NCBI GenBank assembly: GCA_016714165.1 | Contig: JADJNU010000001.1 | Span: 372,001 to 436,000 of the forward strand | Length of the DNA: 64,000 nt | Reading direction: 5' to 3' | Source of the DNA: Bdellovibrionales bacterium | GTDB lineage: Bacteria > Bdellovibrionota > Bdellovibrionia > Bdellovibrionales > UBA1609 | In this document: positions 28,139 through 38,317 of the stretch, piece by piece | Position numbering within the stretch: the first letter of the stretch is position 1 | Layout of the letters: each line of letters begins with the position of its first letter | Translations under genes and position numbers: made by a program | The notes under the pieces: generated by a model | The model's database searches: none | Told to the model about the DNA's origin: nothing | Seen by the model: the letters and a program-made list of their open reading frames with translations, nothing else

Positions 28139-28709
28139 AATTGGAAAATTCAAAAAATCAATTTGGGTTTTCGCTTGTCTTGTTAGCGCGCTGGCTGTCT
28201 CGACTCAGAAAGCTCGCGCGACAAAGATAGACGTGATGACAGGTTGGTACAGCATAACGGCCGAAACGGCCACAGCCAGCAGCGAAATTTCAAATTTTGG
28301 ACTCTATCGAATTAACTATATGATTTCACTGCTTCCAAAATTGGAATTGATTGTTGGCTACAGTTTAATGATGAGCGACATCTTAGGGGGAGATTTGGGC
28401 TTCGGAATCGATGGCTCCTTTGTTTATTATCCGATTAGCACCAGCTGGAGGATATTGGCTGCCGTCGACAACGCTAAAATGAGTGTTGACGGCATATGGA
28501 GGCCCTATTTGGGAATGGGCTTTTCACAGAGACAATTTCAATCAGTGCAGAGCACCTACGCTGGTTTTTCGTTCAATGTGGGCGTTGAGAGATCCTTGGC
28601 CAGAGCTTTTGATATAAAGGGAGAGATTCGCTATCTTTTATTGCAGGGCACTCGTGATTCCACTGCGACCGAATTATCTGCAGTCGGTGGAGTCGTATTC
28701 TCCTTTTGA
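28128..28709 (+). CDS. Small outer-membrane barrel, last gene of the Mot operon
   Basis: About 193 residues. ATG 28128 overlaps the stop of the previous gene by 11 bases and has AGAAGAGA just upstream; a longer frame from 28044 would lie inside that gene. A signal peptide (KSIWVFACLVSALAVSTQKARA) is followed by a compact series of strands (YRINYMISLLPKLELIVGYS, GLYR, LGMGFSQRQFQ, FNVGVERSLA) ending in VVFSF, a terminal aromatic. This looks like an eight-strand small barrel, as in OmpA/OmpW-like proteins. Its place in the operon suggests it anchors or gates the motor at the outer membrane, which is inference. Confidence 0.68.
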   Translation: MSPKIGKFKKSIWVFACLVSALAVSTQKARATKIDVMTGWYSITAETATASSEISNFGLYRINYMISLLPKLELIVGYSLMMSDILGGDLGFGIDGSFVYYPISTSWRILAAVDNAKMSVDGIWRPYLGMGFSQRQFQSVQSTYAGFSFNVGVERSLARAFDIKGEIRYLLLQGTRDSTATELSAVGGVVFSF

Positions 28710-29003
28710 GATGATACTTTCGAGACATATCTCAATTCGATTTTTTTGAATTAATATAAATTCTCCGAATTGGAATGCATCGGTCTGACTCAGTTTATCC
28801 AACTGAGTCATATTTGTGAGTGAATATTCAGTCAAGAAATGTCGATTAAAGGTGTAGAATGGTCCAATGAATAGGGATTTAAATAATGTGTTAAGGATTT
28901 TTTGAAACCCATTTTATCCGCTCCGAACTGAGGACTTTAAATCAAACAAGAGGTTTGACTGGGGTCTAGATGAGGTGCGTGAACTATCGCTTGGAGATTC
29001 GTT

Positions 29004-32000
29004 ATGGCGAATGTCAAATGGATGAAAAAAGTTAAAGAGAATCGCGCTGCGAAGGGGTCCATTCATAGTTGTCTGATTCTGCATTCATGTTTCAGGTCAA
29101 TTTTAGTTTCGCTCTCGTTTGCGATGTTGGCTGTTTCTGTTTCGAGCTGCAAGAAAAACAGTACGGCTTTCGATTTTCTTGAAGAAGAACCATCTATTTC
29201 GGCTGGAGAGGTTGATATAATTGGATACACCCCTGAAAGTGATCCCGTGGTGGTCGCAGATGGAAAATCAACGACATTTGCCGTATCTCTTGGACCCACA
29301 GCCGGAGCCGAAGTTACCTACGTCTGGAAGCTAGATGCTGTTGAGGTGGCCTCTTCGTCAAATCCGTTCTATGTTCTCAATGGATCCTCGGTCACCTCTG
29401 GCTCTCATTCGCTAGTTGTTGAGGCGCGGAATACCAAATACGCGGCTTCGAAGACTTTCAATGTTCGCAAGAATGCCGCCCCAGCTTTGTCATTGACGAC
29501 TCCTGGCGCCACTGGAAATTCTGTCAACGTGAACGGATCAATCAGTTTTTCTGTTCAGGCAACCGATTCAGATGGAGATTCTCTTTCCTATACTTGGAAA
29601 CTCAACGGAGTCGAAGCGCCGAGTCTCTTTGCGGTGACAAGTTCGGCTGGCACCTCGACTGCCATTTTTTCTCCAACTCTGACTCAGGTCGGTTCGGGTA
29701 CAATTAAAGTTGAGGTCTACGACGGAAATGATACCACCTCCTATTCTTGGGGAATCGACGTTGTAAACCCCATCACTGCAGCGATCAACAGCTACAGTCC
29801 GACGACCGCGCTCGTTATTGTGACTTCAACTGGGAGCGTTGCTTTTAGCATCAGTGCAACAGCAAAAACCCCACAGTTTATAGCTGGAAACTTGATGGAG
29901 TGGCCGTAGGAACAGCAACAAATCTCTACACCTTAACAGGAGCCGGGTTGACTGTTGGGAGTCACACTTTGATCGCAAAGGTCGAGGATTCAGACAGTTC
30001 AGATACCCATACCTTTTCGATTAAGCGCAATGCTGCCCCTGTTCTTTCTAATCCGGTGGCAACGCCGAGCTCCCAGGTTATTAATTATGGATCTCAGATG
30101 ACCCTCACTATTGATGGCACGGACGGGAATTCGGATTCACTCAATTACACTTGGACTTTAAATGGCAATCCAAGCGCCACACTTTCAGCAAGCAATACGG
30201 GAACAGGGAGTCAGGTGATTTTTCAGCCAAACGTTTCATTGACTGGAAACCACACGATATCAGTTTCAGTGACGGACAATACCGAAACGGATAATTATTC
30301 ATGGAGTGTGAGTGTCAATCGCTTTACGGACGCTTGCAATCAATTGACTTCCGGAAAAATTTGTACCTTGGTTGGAGTTCCTTCTGGCGGTTCAGGTCTC
30401 AATCCTGTGGATGATCAAACCAAACAAAAAATCTACCCTCGAGACGTGATCGATGATGGGTCTGGAAACTGGGTCTATGCTGACAGTCACAACAATGCCG
30501 TTTGGTTTTATAACCGTTCAGGATCGGATATTGTTCGCTTGGGCAAGACAATTCCAGCTGGTACAACGGTTATGGTTGTGGGTAACGGCGCCATAGGCAG
30601 GACAGATGACTTTAGCACGTATAACAATTTTAAGTTATACAATCCCAGCGGCATTGCCTATGATGCGGCAAATGACCGACTTTTTGTTGCTGATATCAGC
30701 AGCAATCGCGTCGCAAAAATTGATTCAACGGGAGTTGCATCGACTCTGCTTGGAACCTTTGGAACCGGTCAGGGAGGGGCAACCAACAATCAAGACACAG
30801 CAGGGACAACGCATGTCTGTGGCTCTCCTCGTGACTTGGTCTACCTCGATCCGGATGTCTATGTGACCTGTTCTCAGTCTAATTCTATCAAGAAGGTTAA
30901 TGCGAATACCGGACTTGCTCGAGTTGTTGTGGGCACAGTTGCATCAGGGTCGACAGCCGCTGGAAATGGAGAAGGAACCGCAGGGAGTGGTGCTGGAACA
31001 GCTCAGGTGAATGCTCCTCAAGGCATCGAAAAAGACTCTTTGGGAAATATCTATTGGACAGAGGTGGGATCGGGAAATGACTGTCGGCTGAGGGTTTGGA
31101 ATCGCACGGGCGGTACAATTAACTTTTTTAATTCCACAGTCTCGGTGCTTTCTGGCCAGACGGGTACGCTAGCTGGATCGACTACTGACTGCACCTATGT
31201 GGGCGGTGCCCGTGCAGCTCTTCGTTTGGGACAAGTTTACGGACTTGGAGTTCACGAATCGGGCGGAATTGTGCAAGGGTTCTTCTTGCCGAGTTATAAC
31301 TATCATCGCGTGATGTATGTGAACAATTTGAATTCCAGTCAGCTTCATGGCGGAACGACAGTCAACGCCCTCGAGGGCGCTACTGTTTTAGGAGATGGAA
31401 ACGCTGCGTACAATGGTGATGGGGCTCTTGGAAATCTTGTTCGCGTTTATAACCCATTTAACATGTCTATGACTGCCTCTGGAAACGATGTTCTTCTTGC
31501 GGACTACTCGAATCTGCGAATACGTCGAATGACCTTGGCCTCAGGATTGGTATCCACAGATGTGGGTGCTGGTCGTTTGCGCTACGGGCTTGTGGGTGGT
31601 GCCGATGAAAGTGCAAGCGAGGCTGTTCTCAATCTGCCTTACGATATGTCTATCGATGCGGGAAATAGCAAACTCTATTTTACAGATAGCGGAAACTACC
31701 GAATTCGCCAGGTCGATTTGATTACGGGTTTGGTGTCGACAATTATTGGAGAAGGAATTTCTGGAGATGGGAATATTCAAAATGAGGATCCATCAAATGT
31801 GAGGATGCGAGACCCGCGTGGTGTGATTCCGTTTGGAAGCCATCTCTTGTATTCAGATGCGACATCAGGGAATTGTCTTGTGAGAGCCTATAATCGAGCT
31901 GCCACGGCACAGACTATCTTTGGCGTGACGGTCAACTCAATGAAAGTATCTACAGTGGCTGGAAACATCATTAATGGTTGTGCCACATTTCAAGGAAGTG

Positions 32001-32689
32001 GAGGGGCTGCCACCAATGCGAGGCTTCGCAATCCTGAAGGGATTGTCTCAGATGGGACAAATCTTTTTATCGCAGATAGTGCCGATGATTGTATCCTAAA
32101 GGTATCTTCATCCGGAATTATCACTTCCTACTTGGGAACATGCAATTCTGGAAACTATGGGGAGGGGCCGCTGGCTGGGGTTACTTTGAATGATCCCACT
32201 TCATTGGTCTTTGACCCGAGTTACCCAGGCACAGGTAATTTCTTTTTTGTCGATCAGACAAATCAAGGAACAGCGAGAATTAGGTATGCCAATTACACAG
32301 GGGCACAGGTAACAATTGCGGGTGTTCCTGTTAATGCGAATAGTGCAAATACGATTTTTGCCGAGACTGGAACTCCGAGACTTTTTGGAATTGCGGCTTT
32401 TTCAAACCAGCTGTGTTATTCTTCTGGTCATACAAATGGCCTGAACGGAAATCACAATGTCATCTGTCGAGATCGCAGTTCTGGGCTTGCTCCGGTTACG
32501 CTCAGGGCTGGATCTATTTTGGGTGATGTCAAAGGATCTGGTGGTCCTCTGCACTATGAGCATGAAGGGGTTGATGCTTTCCAGGCACTTCTGAATAGAC
32601 CCGGAGGATTGGCTTTTGATGCGTCGGGGAATCTCTATATTGTTGAGCGAAATAACTCATTGATTCGCAAAGTAAAACGTTGGTTTTAG
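29004..32689 (+). CDS. Giant Ig-like and NHL-repeat lipoprotein (one frameshift)
   Basis: About 1228 residues when one frameshift is repaired. The signal peptide ends in VSVSSC (lipobox) near residue 49. Three related Ig-like repeats follow, each with the pattern TYVWKLDAVEVAS / YTWKLNGVEAPS / YSWKLDGVAVGT / YTWTLNG and an NAAP(A/V)LS starter. From about residue 430 there are NHL-type beta-propeller repeats (LYFTDSGNYRIRQVDLITGL, NPSGIAYDAANDRLFVAD). A missing base at 29864-29872 (run AAAAACCCC) separates the first third from the rest and joins AKTP to TVYSWKLDG. ATG 29004 has CTTGGAG seven bases upstream. It is probably a surface-exposed adhesion or binding protein. A 290-base gap with AT-rich sequence lies upstream and probably holds its promoter. 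Confidence 0.75.
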
Positions 32690-32753
32690 TTGATGGTTTT
32701 AATCAGTGAGTCCCACAGTTGAAACGGAGTGTGATTGGGATGATGGGTAAAGA

Positions 32754-34850
32754 GTGAACCATGTTTTTCTTGGTACTTTTTTCTTGAGTTTCGTTTCTTT
32801 TGCTTCTCTTTTTTCCTTTGCTTCAGTTGAAGAACAAACCCAAATCCAAACCCAAATCCAAACTCAGTTCCAAACCCAATCACATTCCCATTCAGATGAT
32901 CCTTATAATCAGATTGAATTCTTCGTCCTGGAGAATGGCTTAGAGGTGATCCTGTCGCCTGAATCGGCAGCTCGAACCGTGAAGGTCTATTATGAGGTTG
33001 ACGTCGGCTATGGCTCCGAAGACGTCGACAACCTGGGAGTATCTCATCTTCTGGAACATGCTCTATTTAGGCATCCGGATCTTTCATCAAATATGTCTTT
33101 TCTTGATGTGATCCAAGAAAAGGGAGGACAGGGCAACGGGATCACTTCAAAACTGACAACTTCGTATTTTGCGACGGTTCCGAGCGGGAAAGTGACTTGG
33201 ACAATTCAGACCTTTGCAAAAATGATGTTGGGTAGAAGAATTCAAAGAAAGGATTTGGAGAAGTCGCGTCGTGAGGTTCAATTGGAAATTGGAGAAGCCA
33301 ATCCAGTGAGTTCATTTCTTGGATTCGACGCGGCCAAATGGCTGACACTTCCTTACCTTAAAGCTCCGGAATTCTATGAGTACAATTTTGGCATGGATAT
33401 TGGTAAGACATCCTTTACCGAAGAAGAAAATCGATTGTCTAACCAAAAAATTAGATTGGACCAAGTTCAGGATCGCTATGATCGCTATTATTACCCCGGT
33501 AATTCTCGACTTTATGTTGCTGGAACCTTTGATCCGACGAAGATTAAGGAGATATTGCGAACTTCCTGGGGCGCCTTTTCGTCAAGTTTCAAACATGAGG
33601 TAAGGCCCGCGCAGACCCCAAGGCCGCGGGGCAAACCTCAGGTCATCCATGACATTACCTCTGACAATGTCCCAAGCCTTCAAGTTGGCACTCTGCTTTA
33701 CGATTTGACCTATTTAGAAGAAGTCGCCGTCAATATATATATCAATTTCATGGCCAGTGAATTGATGAAGGAAATAAGAAATCAGAGGGGGCAAACCTAT
33801 ACAGTTGTTCCGCGATATTACACAGAGTCTGGAGTTGGATTTGCGAGTGTTGAGCTTGAAGCTCATCGGGCTGACTATGGAGACATTGAATCAAGAGTTC
33901 GATCGATTTTTATGAGTATTGCCGAAGGAGGACTTTCTGGTCTTGAATTTGAAAGTGCGCGTGCGGCCTATTTGAAGCAGCTCAGTTTGGTTGAATCTGA
34001 CAGCGAATCTCTTTATTCACTTTCTGCGGCCTGGAGAGAATTGCGAAACCGTTACGGAAGGGATATTATTTCCCCTTACGCCATGGCTCGGGATTTGACA
34101 ACTGAGCAAATGAATGAAGCCTTAAAAAAGCATTTCCAACCGCAGCGTCGTCTCGAGATATTAGATTCATCTAATCTTTTTTTTCGATACGATGATTGGG
34201 TGTTTGGATTTTTAATTTTTCTCATCGGCTTGTCCGTCATGAGGTGGATCACCTTGAAACCATTCAACCACAGTGAGGTGAGATGGGTTCGGAAGGTTCG
34301 ATATCCTGGCTTAAAATTGGTTGAGCTCTCTGCTCTGGCTCTCTCTGCCTTTATGTTTGATCATGCGAAATATGTTCTGGAACAGATAATTCCAGAATTG
34401 ATTGATCTGCGTCAGGTGATGATCTTCAACGGATACCTTTTGCCCTGGACGGAATCTTTGACGGTCGTTGTGATTCTGATTGCCACGTTTAGCGCCTATC
34501 CGCGAAAGTTGATGGTGGTGAATCATTCCTTGCTTGTGAAAAGTTTGACGTTTTATTCCTATCGCATTGCGTTTGAGGATATCGAACGAGTTGAAGCGAT
34601 CTTCTATTTGAAGCACATTATGTCTTGGAAAAACCTCAGAGAATTGGGTTGGCGACACTATATCTTTCATCCATTTGTATGGGAACCGGCTCTTTTGGTT
34701 CGGACAAAGAAGAAGTCCTACGTTTTTAGTATTAAAAAGGGGAATGAAGCGGCAGGGGAATTGAGAGAACTTCTCGACGATTTTAAAAAGATTGGTTTAA
34801 TCGAACATCGGTCAGTACTTTTCCCTCTGCCTCAAGTGAAGCATCGTTAG
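32754..34850 (+). CDS. M16-family zinc metalloprotease with membrane and C-terminal domain
   Basis: 698 residues. A signal sequence (FLGTFFLSFVSFASLFSFAS) precedes a Thr-Gln and His-Ser rich linker. The catalytic domain has the inverted zinc motif HLLEH at 98-102 and the distal zinc ligand Glu178 (VQLE), 76 residues later, as in pitrilysin/insulinase-type peptidases; a second M16-like half (with QVGTLLYDLTYLEEVAVN) reaches about residue 470. The last third is unusual: two or three membrane segments (WVFGFLIFLIGLSVMRW, SLTVVVILIATFSAY) and a beta-rich tail (HSLLVKSLTFYSYRIAF..IE..EAIF) like a PH-type domain. Start GTG 32754. It is followed 24 bases on by the Msr gene. It is likely an envelope protease; its substrate is unknown. 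Confidence 0.8.
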   Translation: MNHVFLGTFFLSFVSFASLFSFASVEEQTQIQTQIQTQFQTQSHSHSDDPYNQIEFFVLENGLEVILSPESAARTVKVYYEVDVGYGSEDVDNLGVSHLLEHALFRHPDLSSNMSFLDVIQEKGGQGNGITSKLTTSYFATVPSGKVTWTIQTFAKMMLGRRIQRKDLEKSRREVQLEIGEANPVSSFLGFDAAKWLTLPYLKAPEFYEYNFGMDIGKTSFTEEENRLSNQKIRLDQVQDRYDRYYYPGNSRLYVAGTFDPTKIKEILRTSWGAFSSSFKHEVRPAQTPRPRGKPQVIHDITSDNVPSLQVGTLLYDLTYLEEVAVNIYINFMASELMKEIRNQRGQTYTVVPRYYTESGVGFASVELEAHRADYGDIESRVRSIFMSIAEGGLSGLEFESARAAYLKQLSLVESDSESLYSLSAAWRELRNRYGRDIISPYAMARDLTTEQMNEALKKHFQPQRRLEILDSSNLFFRYDDWVFGFLIFLIGLSVMRWITLKPFNHSEVRWVRKVRYPGLKLVELSALALSAFMFDHAKYVLEQIIPELIDLRQVMIFNGYLLPWTESLTVVVILIATFSAYPRKLMVVNHSLLVKSLTFYSYRIAFEDIERVEAIFYLKHIMSWKNLRELGWRHYIFHPFVWEPALLVRTKKKSYVFSIKKGNEAAGELRELLDDFKKIGLIEHRSVLFPLPQVKHR
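32838..32880 (+). repeat. 12-bp tandem repeat encoding a Gln/Thr-rich linker
   Basis: About three and a half copies of ACCCAAATCCAA, the third degenerate, inside the M16 gene. They code for a TQIQ-type repeat followed by an SHSHS stretch, forming the linker between the signal sequence and the protease domain. A unit of 12 bases keeps the frame, so copy number may vary between strains without breaking the gene. Confidence 0.75.
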
Positions 34851-34874
34851 GCAATATAGCAAGGATGGGGCGCA

Positions 34875-35900
34875 ATGAAATTATTTTTTTTAGTGATTCT
34901 TTTTGGAATTTCAACTAATTCATGGGGAGCTGAAGCGGGAGGTCGAGTGACCAAAGGAAAATACAAAGAAGTTCCATCCAAGGAAGAATTGAAAAAGCGC
35001 CTGACTCCTGAACAATATTTTGTCACGCAAGAGGACGGAACGGAAAAGCCGTTTGTGAATGCCTATTGGAATAAGAAGGATGATGGGATTTATGTTGATG
35101 TCGTAACGGGTGAACCCTTGTTTAGCTCCCTCAATAAATATGATTCTGGGACCGGTTGGCCCAGTTTTGATCGACCTCTGGTCGATTCAGACATCGTCAA
35201 AAAGGAGGATCGCAAATTCTTTTCGAAAAGAACAGAGGTTCGATCGAAATACGCAAATTCTCATCTTGGTCATGTGTTCGATGATGGTCCTGCGACCACA
35301 GGTCTTCGCTATTGTATCAATTCGGCGTCTCTCAGATTTGTATCGATCGAAAAAATGAAAGAGGAGGGCTACGGGGAGTTTTTGTTTCTATTTGCCGAAA
35401 AAAGGGCTTGGAAACTGGCGACCTTAGCTGGGGGATGTTTTTGGGGGGTAGAAGAGTTGATTCGAAAAATCCCAGGAGTCATTGAAACCCAGGTGGGATA
35501 CAGTGGGGGTGAGGTGAAAGATCCCATTTATGATATCGTAAAATTGGGCAAGAGCAATCACGCTGAGGCCGTTCAAATTTTGTTTGATCCAAAAAAGCTA
35601 AGTTATGAAGAAATTTTACTTCAGTTCTTCAAAATTCATGATCCAACGACCTTAAATCAACAGGGCAATGACAAGGGAACACAGTATCGTTCTGCGATTT
35701 TCTACGCTGATGGTGAACAGAAGAAAATAGCTGAGGCGGTAAAGTCGCGAGTTGATAAATCTGGAAAATGGAAAAATACCATTGTGACTCAAATTATTCC
35801 GTATAAAGAATTTTGGCGCGCCGAAGATGAGCATCAGAAATTTTTGTATAAGAATCCCCAAGGCTACACTTGCCACTTTGTTCGAAATATCAGTTTTTGA
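34875..35900 (+). CDS. msrAB: Secreted MsrB-MsrA methionine sulfoxide reductase fusion
   Basis: Repairs both R- and S-methionine sulfoxide. 341 residues with a signal peptide (KLFFLVILFGISTNSWGA), so it acts in the periplasm or envelope. The MsrB domain comes first: YDSGTGWPSFDRPL and the catalytic Cys147 in LRYCINSASL. The MsrA domain follows: catalytic Cys188 in AGGCFWGVEELI, then GYSGG and QGNDKGTQYRSAIFY. The usual zinc CxxC pairs of MsrB are absent (VDVVTGEPLFSS), so it belongs to the zinc-free form. The order MsrB-MsrA is opposite to the commoner MsrA-MsrB fusion. ATG 34875 is preceded by a weak AAGGATGGGG. It probably protects envelope proteins from oxidants. Identity is secure. Confidence 0.93.
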   Translation: MKLFFLVILFGISTNSWGAEAGGRVTKGKYKEVPSKEELKKRLTPEQYFVTQEDGTEKPFVNAYWNKKDDGIYVDVVTGEPLFSSLNKYDSGTGWPSFDRPLVDSDIVKKEDRKFFSKRTEVRSKYANSHLGHVFDDGPATTGLRYCINSASLRFVSIEKMKEEGYGEFLFLFAEKRAWKLATLAGGCFWGVEELIRKIPGVIETQVGYSGGEVKDPIYDIVKLGKSNHAEAVQILFDPKKLSYEEILLQFFKIHDPTTLNQQGNDKGTQYRSAIFYADGEQKKIAEAVKSRVDKSGKWKNTIVTQIIPYKEFWRAEDEHQKFLYKNPQGYTCHFVRNISF

Positions 35901-36107
35901 TTTTCGAAATAAACGTATCATAACGGGCACACGAGAGAATCAAATTCTCGTTTCGAGTCAAAATATAAAATGGGAAATGTCGGGCAAACTTACACTGACT
36001 AAAAACTGTCACATGAGGAGGCATTAGACAAGTGTCCAGTCGGCATACGCCGTGCAATAGGTTAAGATGGAACTGAGCGGGTTAATCAGTTAAGGGGGAG
36101 CGGCGTG

Positions 36108-38246
36108 GTGATCAGAAAATGGCCCAATATATTTAGAGATAGGGTAAAAAATCAGTGGCTCAAATATCGATCAAGTCGGCTACAGAAGCATACGCTTATG
36201 GTCTCATTAACTTTGTTGATCGTCTTATTTCAGAATTGTGATCCCGCCGGAGTTCCTAACGGAAGCGCCCCAAATGGTGATGGATTTGTCGATAATGCGA
36301 GCGGAAATGGCAATAATCCATCCGGAGGAGGAAGCACTCCACCACCTCCTGGAGGAGGCGGCACACCACCTCCTGGAGGCGGCACACCGCCCCCTGTTGT
36401 AACGGGAAACCCTCCCCCACCCAATCCAGCGGGAATTAATTTAACAGCAAATACAGTTAATAGCATTTCCTTGAACTGGACTCCGGGAGGAGGAAGCACT
36501 GTCGGATATCGCGTGGCGTATCAAGAAGGAACAACAGCTCCGGCAAGCTGCGGGACCGGCACAGTGCTTTCAGTCAATTCCACGGTCAGCTTAATTGCCA
36601 ATCTAACTAGGGCTTGGCAATACTCTTTTCGAATTTGTGCTGTAAATGGTAACACCACTCCAGACATGTCTTCTGGAATTACCTATACGACCGGAACAAG
36701 GTGCTTTCAAAATCCAGCTCCGACAATTGTGCAGGATACTTTTGCCAGCTTTTCCTTTCCGATGGGAATGGGGCCGCTCTCAGGTACAGCTTCGAATATT
36801 CCGCAGGTAGCTGTGACGGGAACAAATGCTGGGGGACCATACGATCTAAATCAGACTTATTCGCTTCGATGTACAACTTCGGTCAATAATATTATCGACG
36901 TAGATTGCGCAGATAACAACGGAACCAATTTCAATAATAATGCGGCAAGTATCCGATTTCAGCAGCCTGCGAACAGTCAGTGTCAACCGACAGGTCCGGT
37001 CACAGTGACAATGGTCGCTCGAGATGAGTGCGGTGCTGAGTCGCCTGCAAAAACAATTGTGGTAAATGTGACAAACGAGTGTCTTCCGGAGACAAAAATT
37101 GCTGCTGTAGAAAAAGCACAAAATGATCAATTTGGAAGTCAGGTGGCGATTGACGGTGACTACGCGGTTGTCGTTGAGACTGGTGACAGTGAGGGCGGTG
37201 ACGGGGCCGGAGCTGCGAATGTCTTTTTTTACAATGGTACGAGCTGGATTTTTCAGCAAAAATTGATTCCTACAGAGGCCGCGATGAGTGATAACATGAA
37301 GAGTGTTGCCATCAGCGGAAGTAGAATCGTGTTGGGAAGTCCCTATCATCCCACCGCCGGAGTTGGAGCCGTCTTTGTTTTCGATCGATCTGGCTCTACT
37401 TGGACACAAACTGCGAAGATCACTCCTTCTCAACCCAATGTGCAGGATGTTGGAGACCTTTTTGGGTACTCCGTGGCTCTTTCGGGAAATCAGCTTGTGG
37501 TCGGAGCACCTTGGGACAACAATGTTGAAACAGCGGGATCAAAATTGGCCTATGCGGGAGCGGTTTATGTCTACAACCTATCAGGTGGAGCCTGGGTTCA
37601 AGATGGAAGCAAAGTTGTCGTTAGTGGCAATACCGGACGCAATGAATTTGGAGCGAGCGTTGCCATAGGATCCGATTACATTGTGGTCGGCGCACCTCAC
37701 AATGAGACCTTCAAGGCAAATGGCAATGGCAAAGCCTACGTGCTGAAAAAGCCTGCCGCCAATTGGACAGTTTCTCAGACTTTAGAGTCTTCAAATAAAA
37801 AGGCTGGAGACATGTTTGGAATTTCCGTGAAGACTGATGGGGTGCGGATCGCTGTTGGGGCCATCTTTGCCACAGGTCGGTCTGGTCAAACTTCGTCGGG
37901 AGCCGCGTACATCTTTGAGAATACTGGAACCTGGGTTCAAACCGCAGCAATAGGCGCAAGCGACGTGGCAAATGGAGATCGTTTTGGAGCTTCAATTGCT
38001 CTAGCTGGAGATGATCTGCTGATTGGTTCTTACTGGGATGACTCAAAAACAGGAGCTGCTTATCACTATCGACGCAGCGGAGCCAATTGGACTCAGACTT
38101 TCAAAATTATGTCACGTGATAGAGCTTTAAACGATGAGTTCGGTGGTTCTGTTGCCATGTCTAATCGTCGAGCTATTTGTGGAAGTCGTTTGGATGATGG
38201 ATCGGCTGAAAACATTGGAGCAGCCTACATTGTCAATCTGAAGTGA
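36108..38246 (+). CDS. FG-GAP propeller and fibronectin-III surface lipoprotein
   Basis: About 712 residues. A membrane-like signal sequence ends in LFQNC, an atypical lipobox (Asn before Cys). Then comes a Gly/Pro-rich low-complexity linker (GGGSTPPPPGGGG), a fibronectin-III-like domain (NLTANTVNSISLNWTPGG and RAWQYSFRICAVNG), a second beta domain with Cys residues, and, from about residue 330, seven FG-GAP units of the form DQFGSQVAIDGDYAVVV and DLFGYSVALSGNQLVVGAP. These propeller repeats are calcium- or ligand-binding blades in integrins and secreted bacterial proteins. GTG 36108 is favoured because GGGGGAG at 36094-36100 is seven bases upstream; GTG 36105 is the alternative. It starts the surface cluster that runs to 47 kb. 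Adhesion is inferred. Confidence 0.78.
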   Translation: MIRKWPNIFRDRVKNQWLKYRSSRLQKHTLMVSLTLLIVLFQNCDPAGVPNGSAPNGDGFVDNASGNGNNPSGGGSTPPPPGGGGTPPPGGGTPPPVVTGNPPPPNPAGINLTANTVNSISLNWTPGGGSTVGYRVAYQEGTTAPASCGTGTVLSVNSTVSLIANLTRAWQYSFRICAVNGNTTPDMSSGITYTTGTRCFQNPAPTIVQDTFASFSFPMGMGPLSGTASNIPQVAVTGTNAGGPYDLNQTYSLRCTTSVNNIIDVDCADNNGTNFNNNAASIRFQQPANSQCQPTGPVTVTMVARDECGAESPAKTIVVNVTNECLPETKIAAVEKAQNDQFGSQVAIDGDYAVVVETGDSEGGDGAGAANVFFYNGTSWIFQQKLIPTEAAMSDNMKSVAISGSRIVLGSPYHPTAGVGAVFVFDRSGSTWTQTAKITPSQPNVQDVGDLFGYSVALSGNQLVVGAPWDNNVETAGSKLAYAGAVYVYNLSGGAWVQDGSKVVVSGNTGRNEFGASVAIGSDYIVVGAPHNETFKANGNGKAYVLKKPAANWTVSQTLESSNKKAGDMFGISVKTDGVRIAVGAIFATGRSGQTSSGAAYIFENTGTWVQTAAIGASDVANGDRFGASIALAGDDLLIGSYWDDSKTGAAYHYRRSGANWTQTFKIMSRDRALNDEFGGSVAMSNRRAICGSRLDDGSAENIGAAYIVNLK

Positions 38247-38317
38247 TTTATTGGAGCGCTGGGCGCTAAGGAATGTTTCGAGTGCACAGTTGTTTTGGGA
38301 ACAAGAGGGGTAAGAGG

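Noticed and set aside
28710..29003. AT-rich gap as a possible small RNA or promoter
   Set aside because: No stem-loop with T tract and no clear hexamers; nothing beyond probable promoter content can be supported.
38250..38270. AGCGC TGG GCGCT hairpin between two surface genes
   Set aside because: Only five base pairs with a three-base loop and no T tract; not convincing as terminator or operator.
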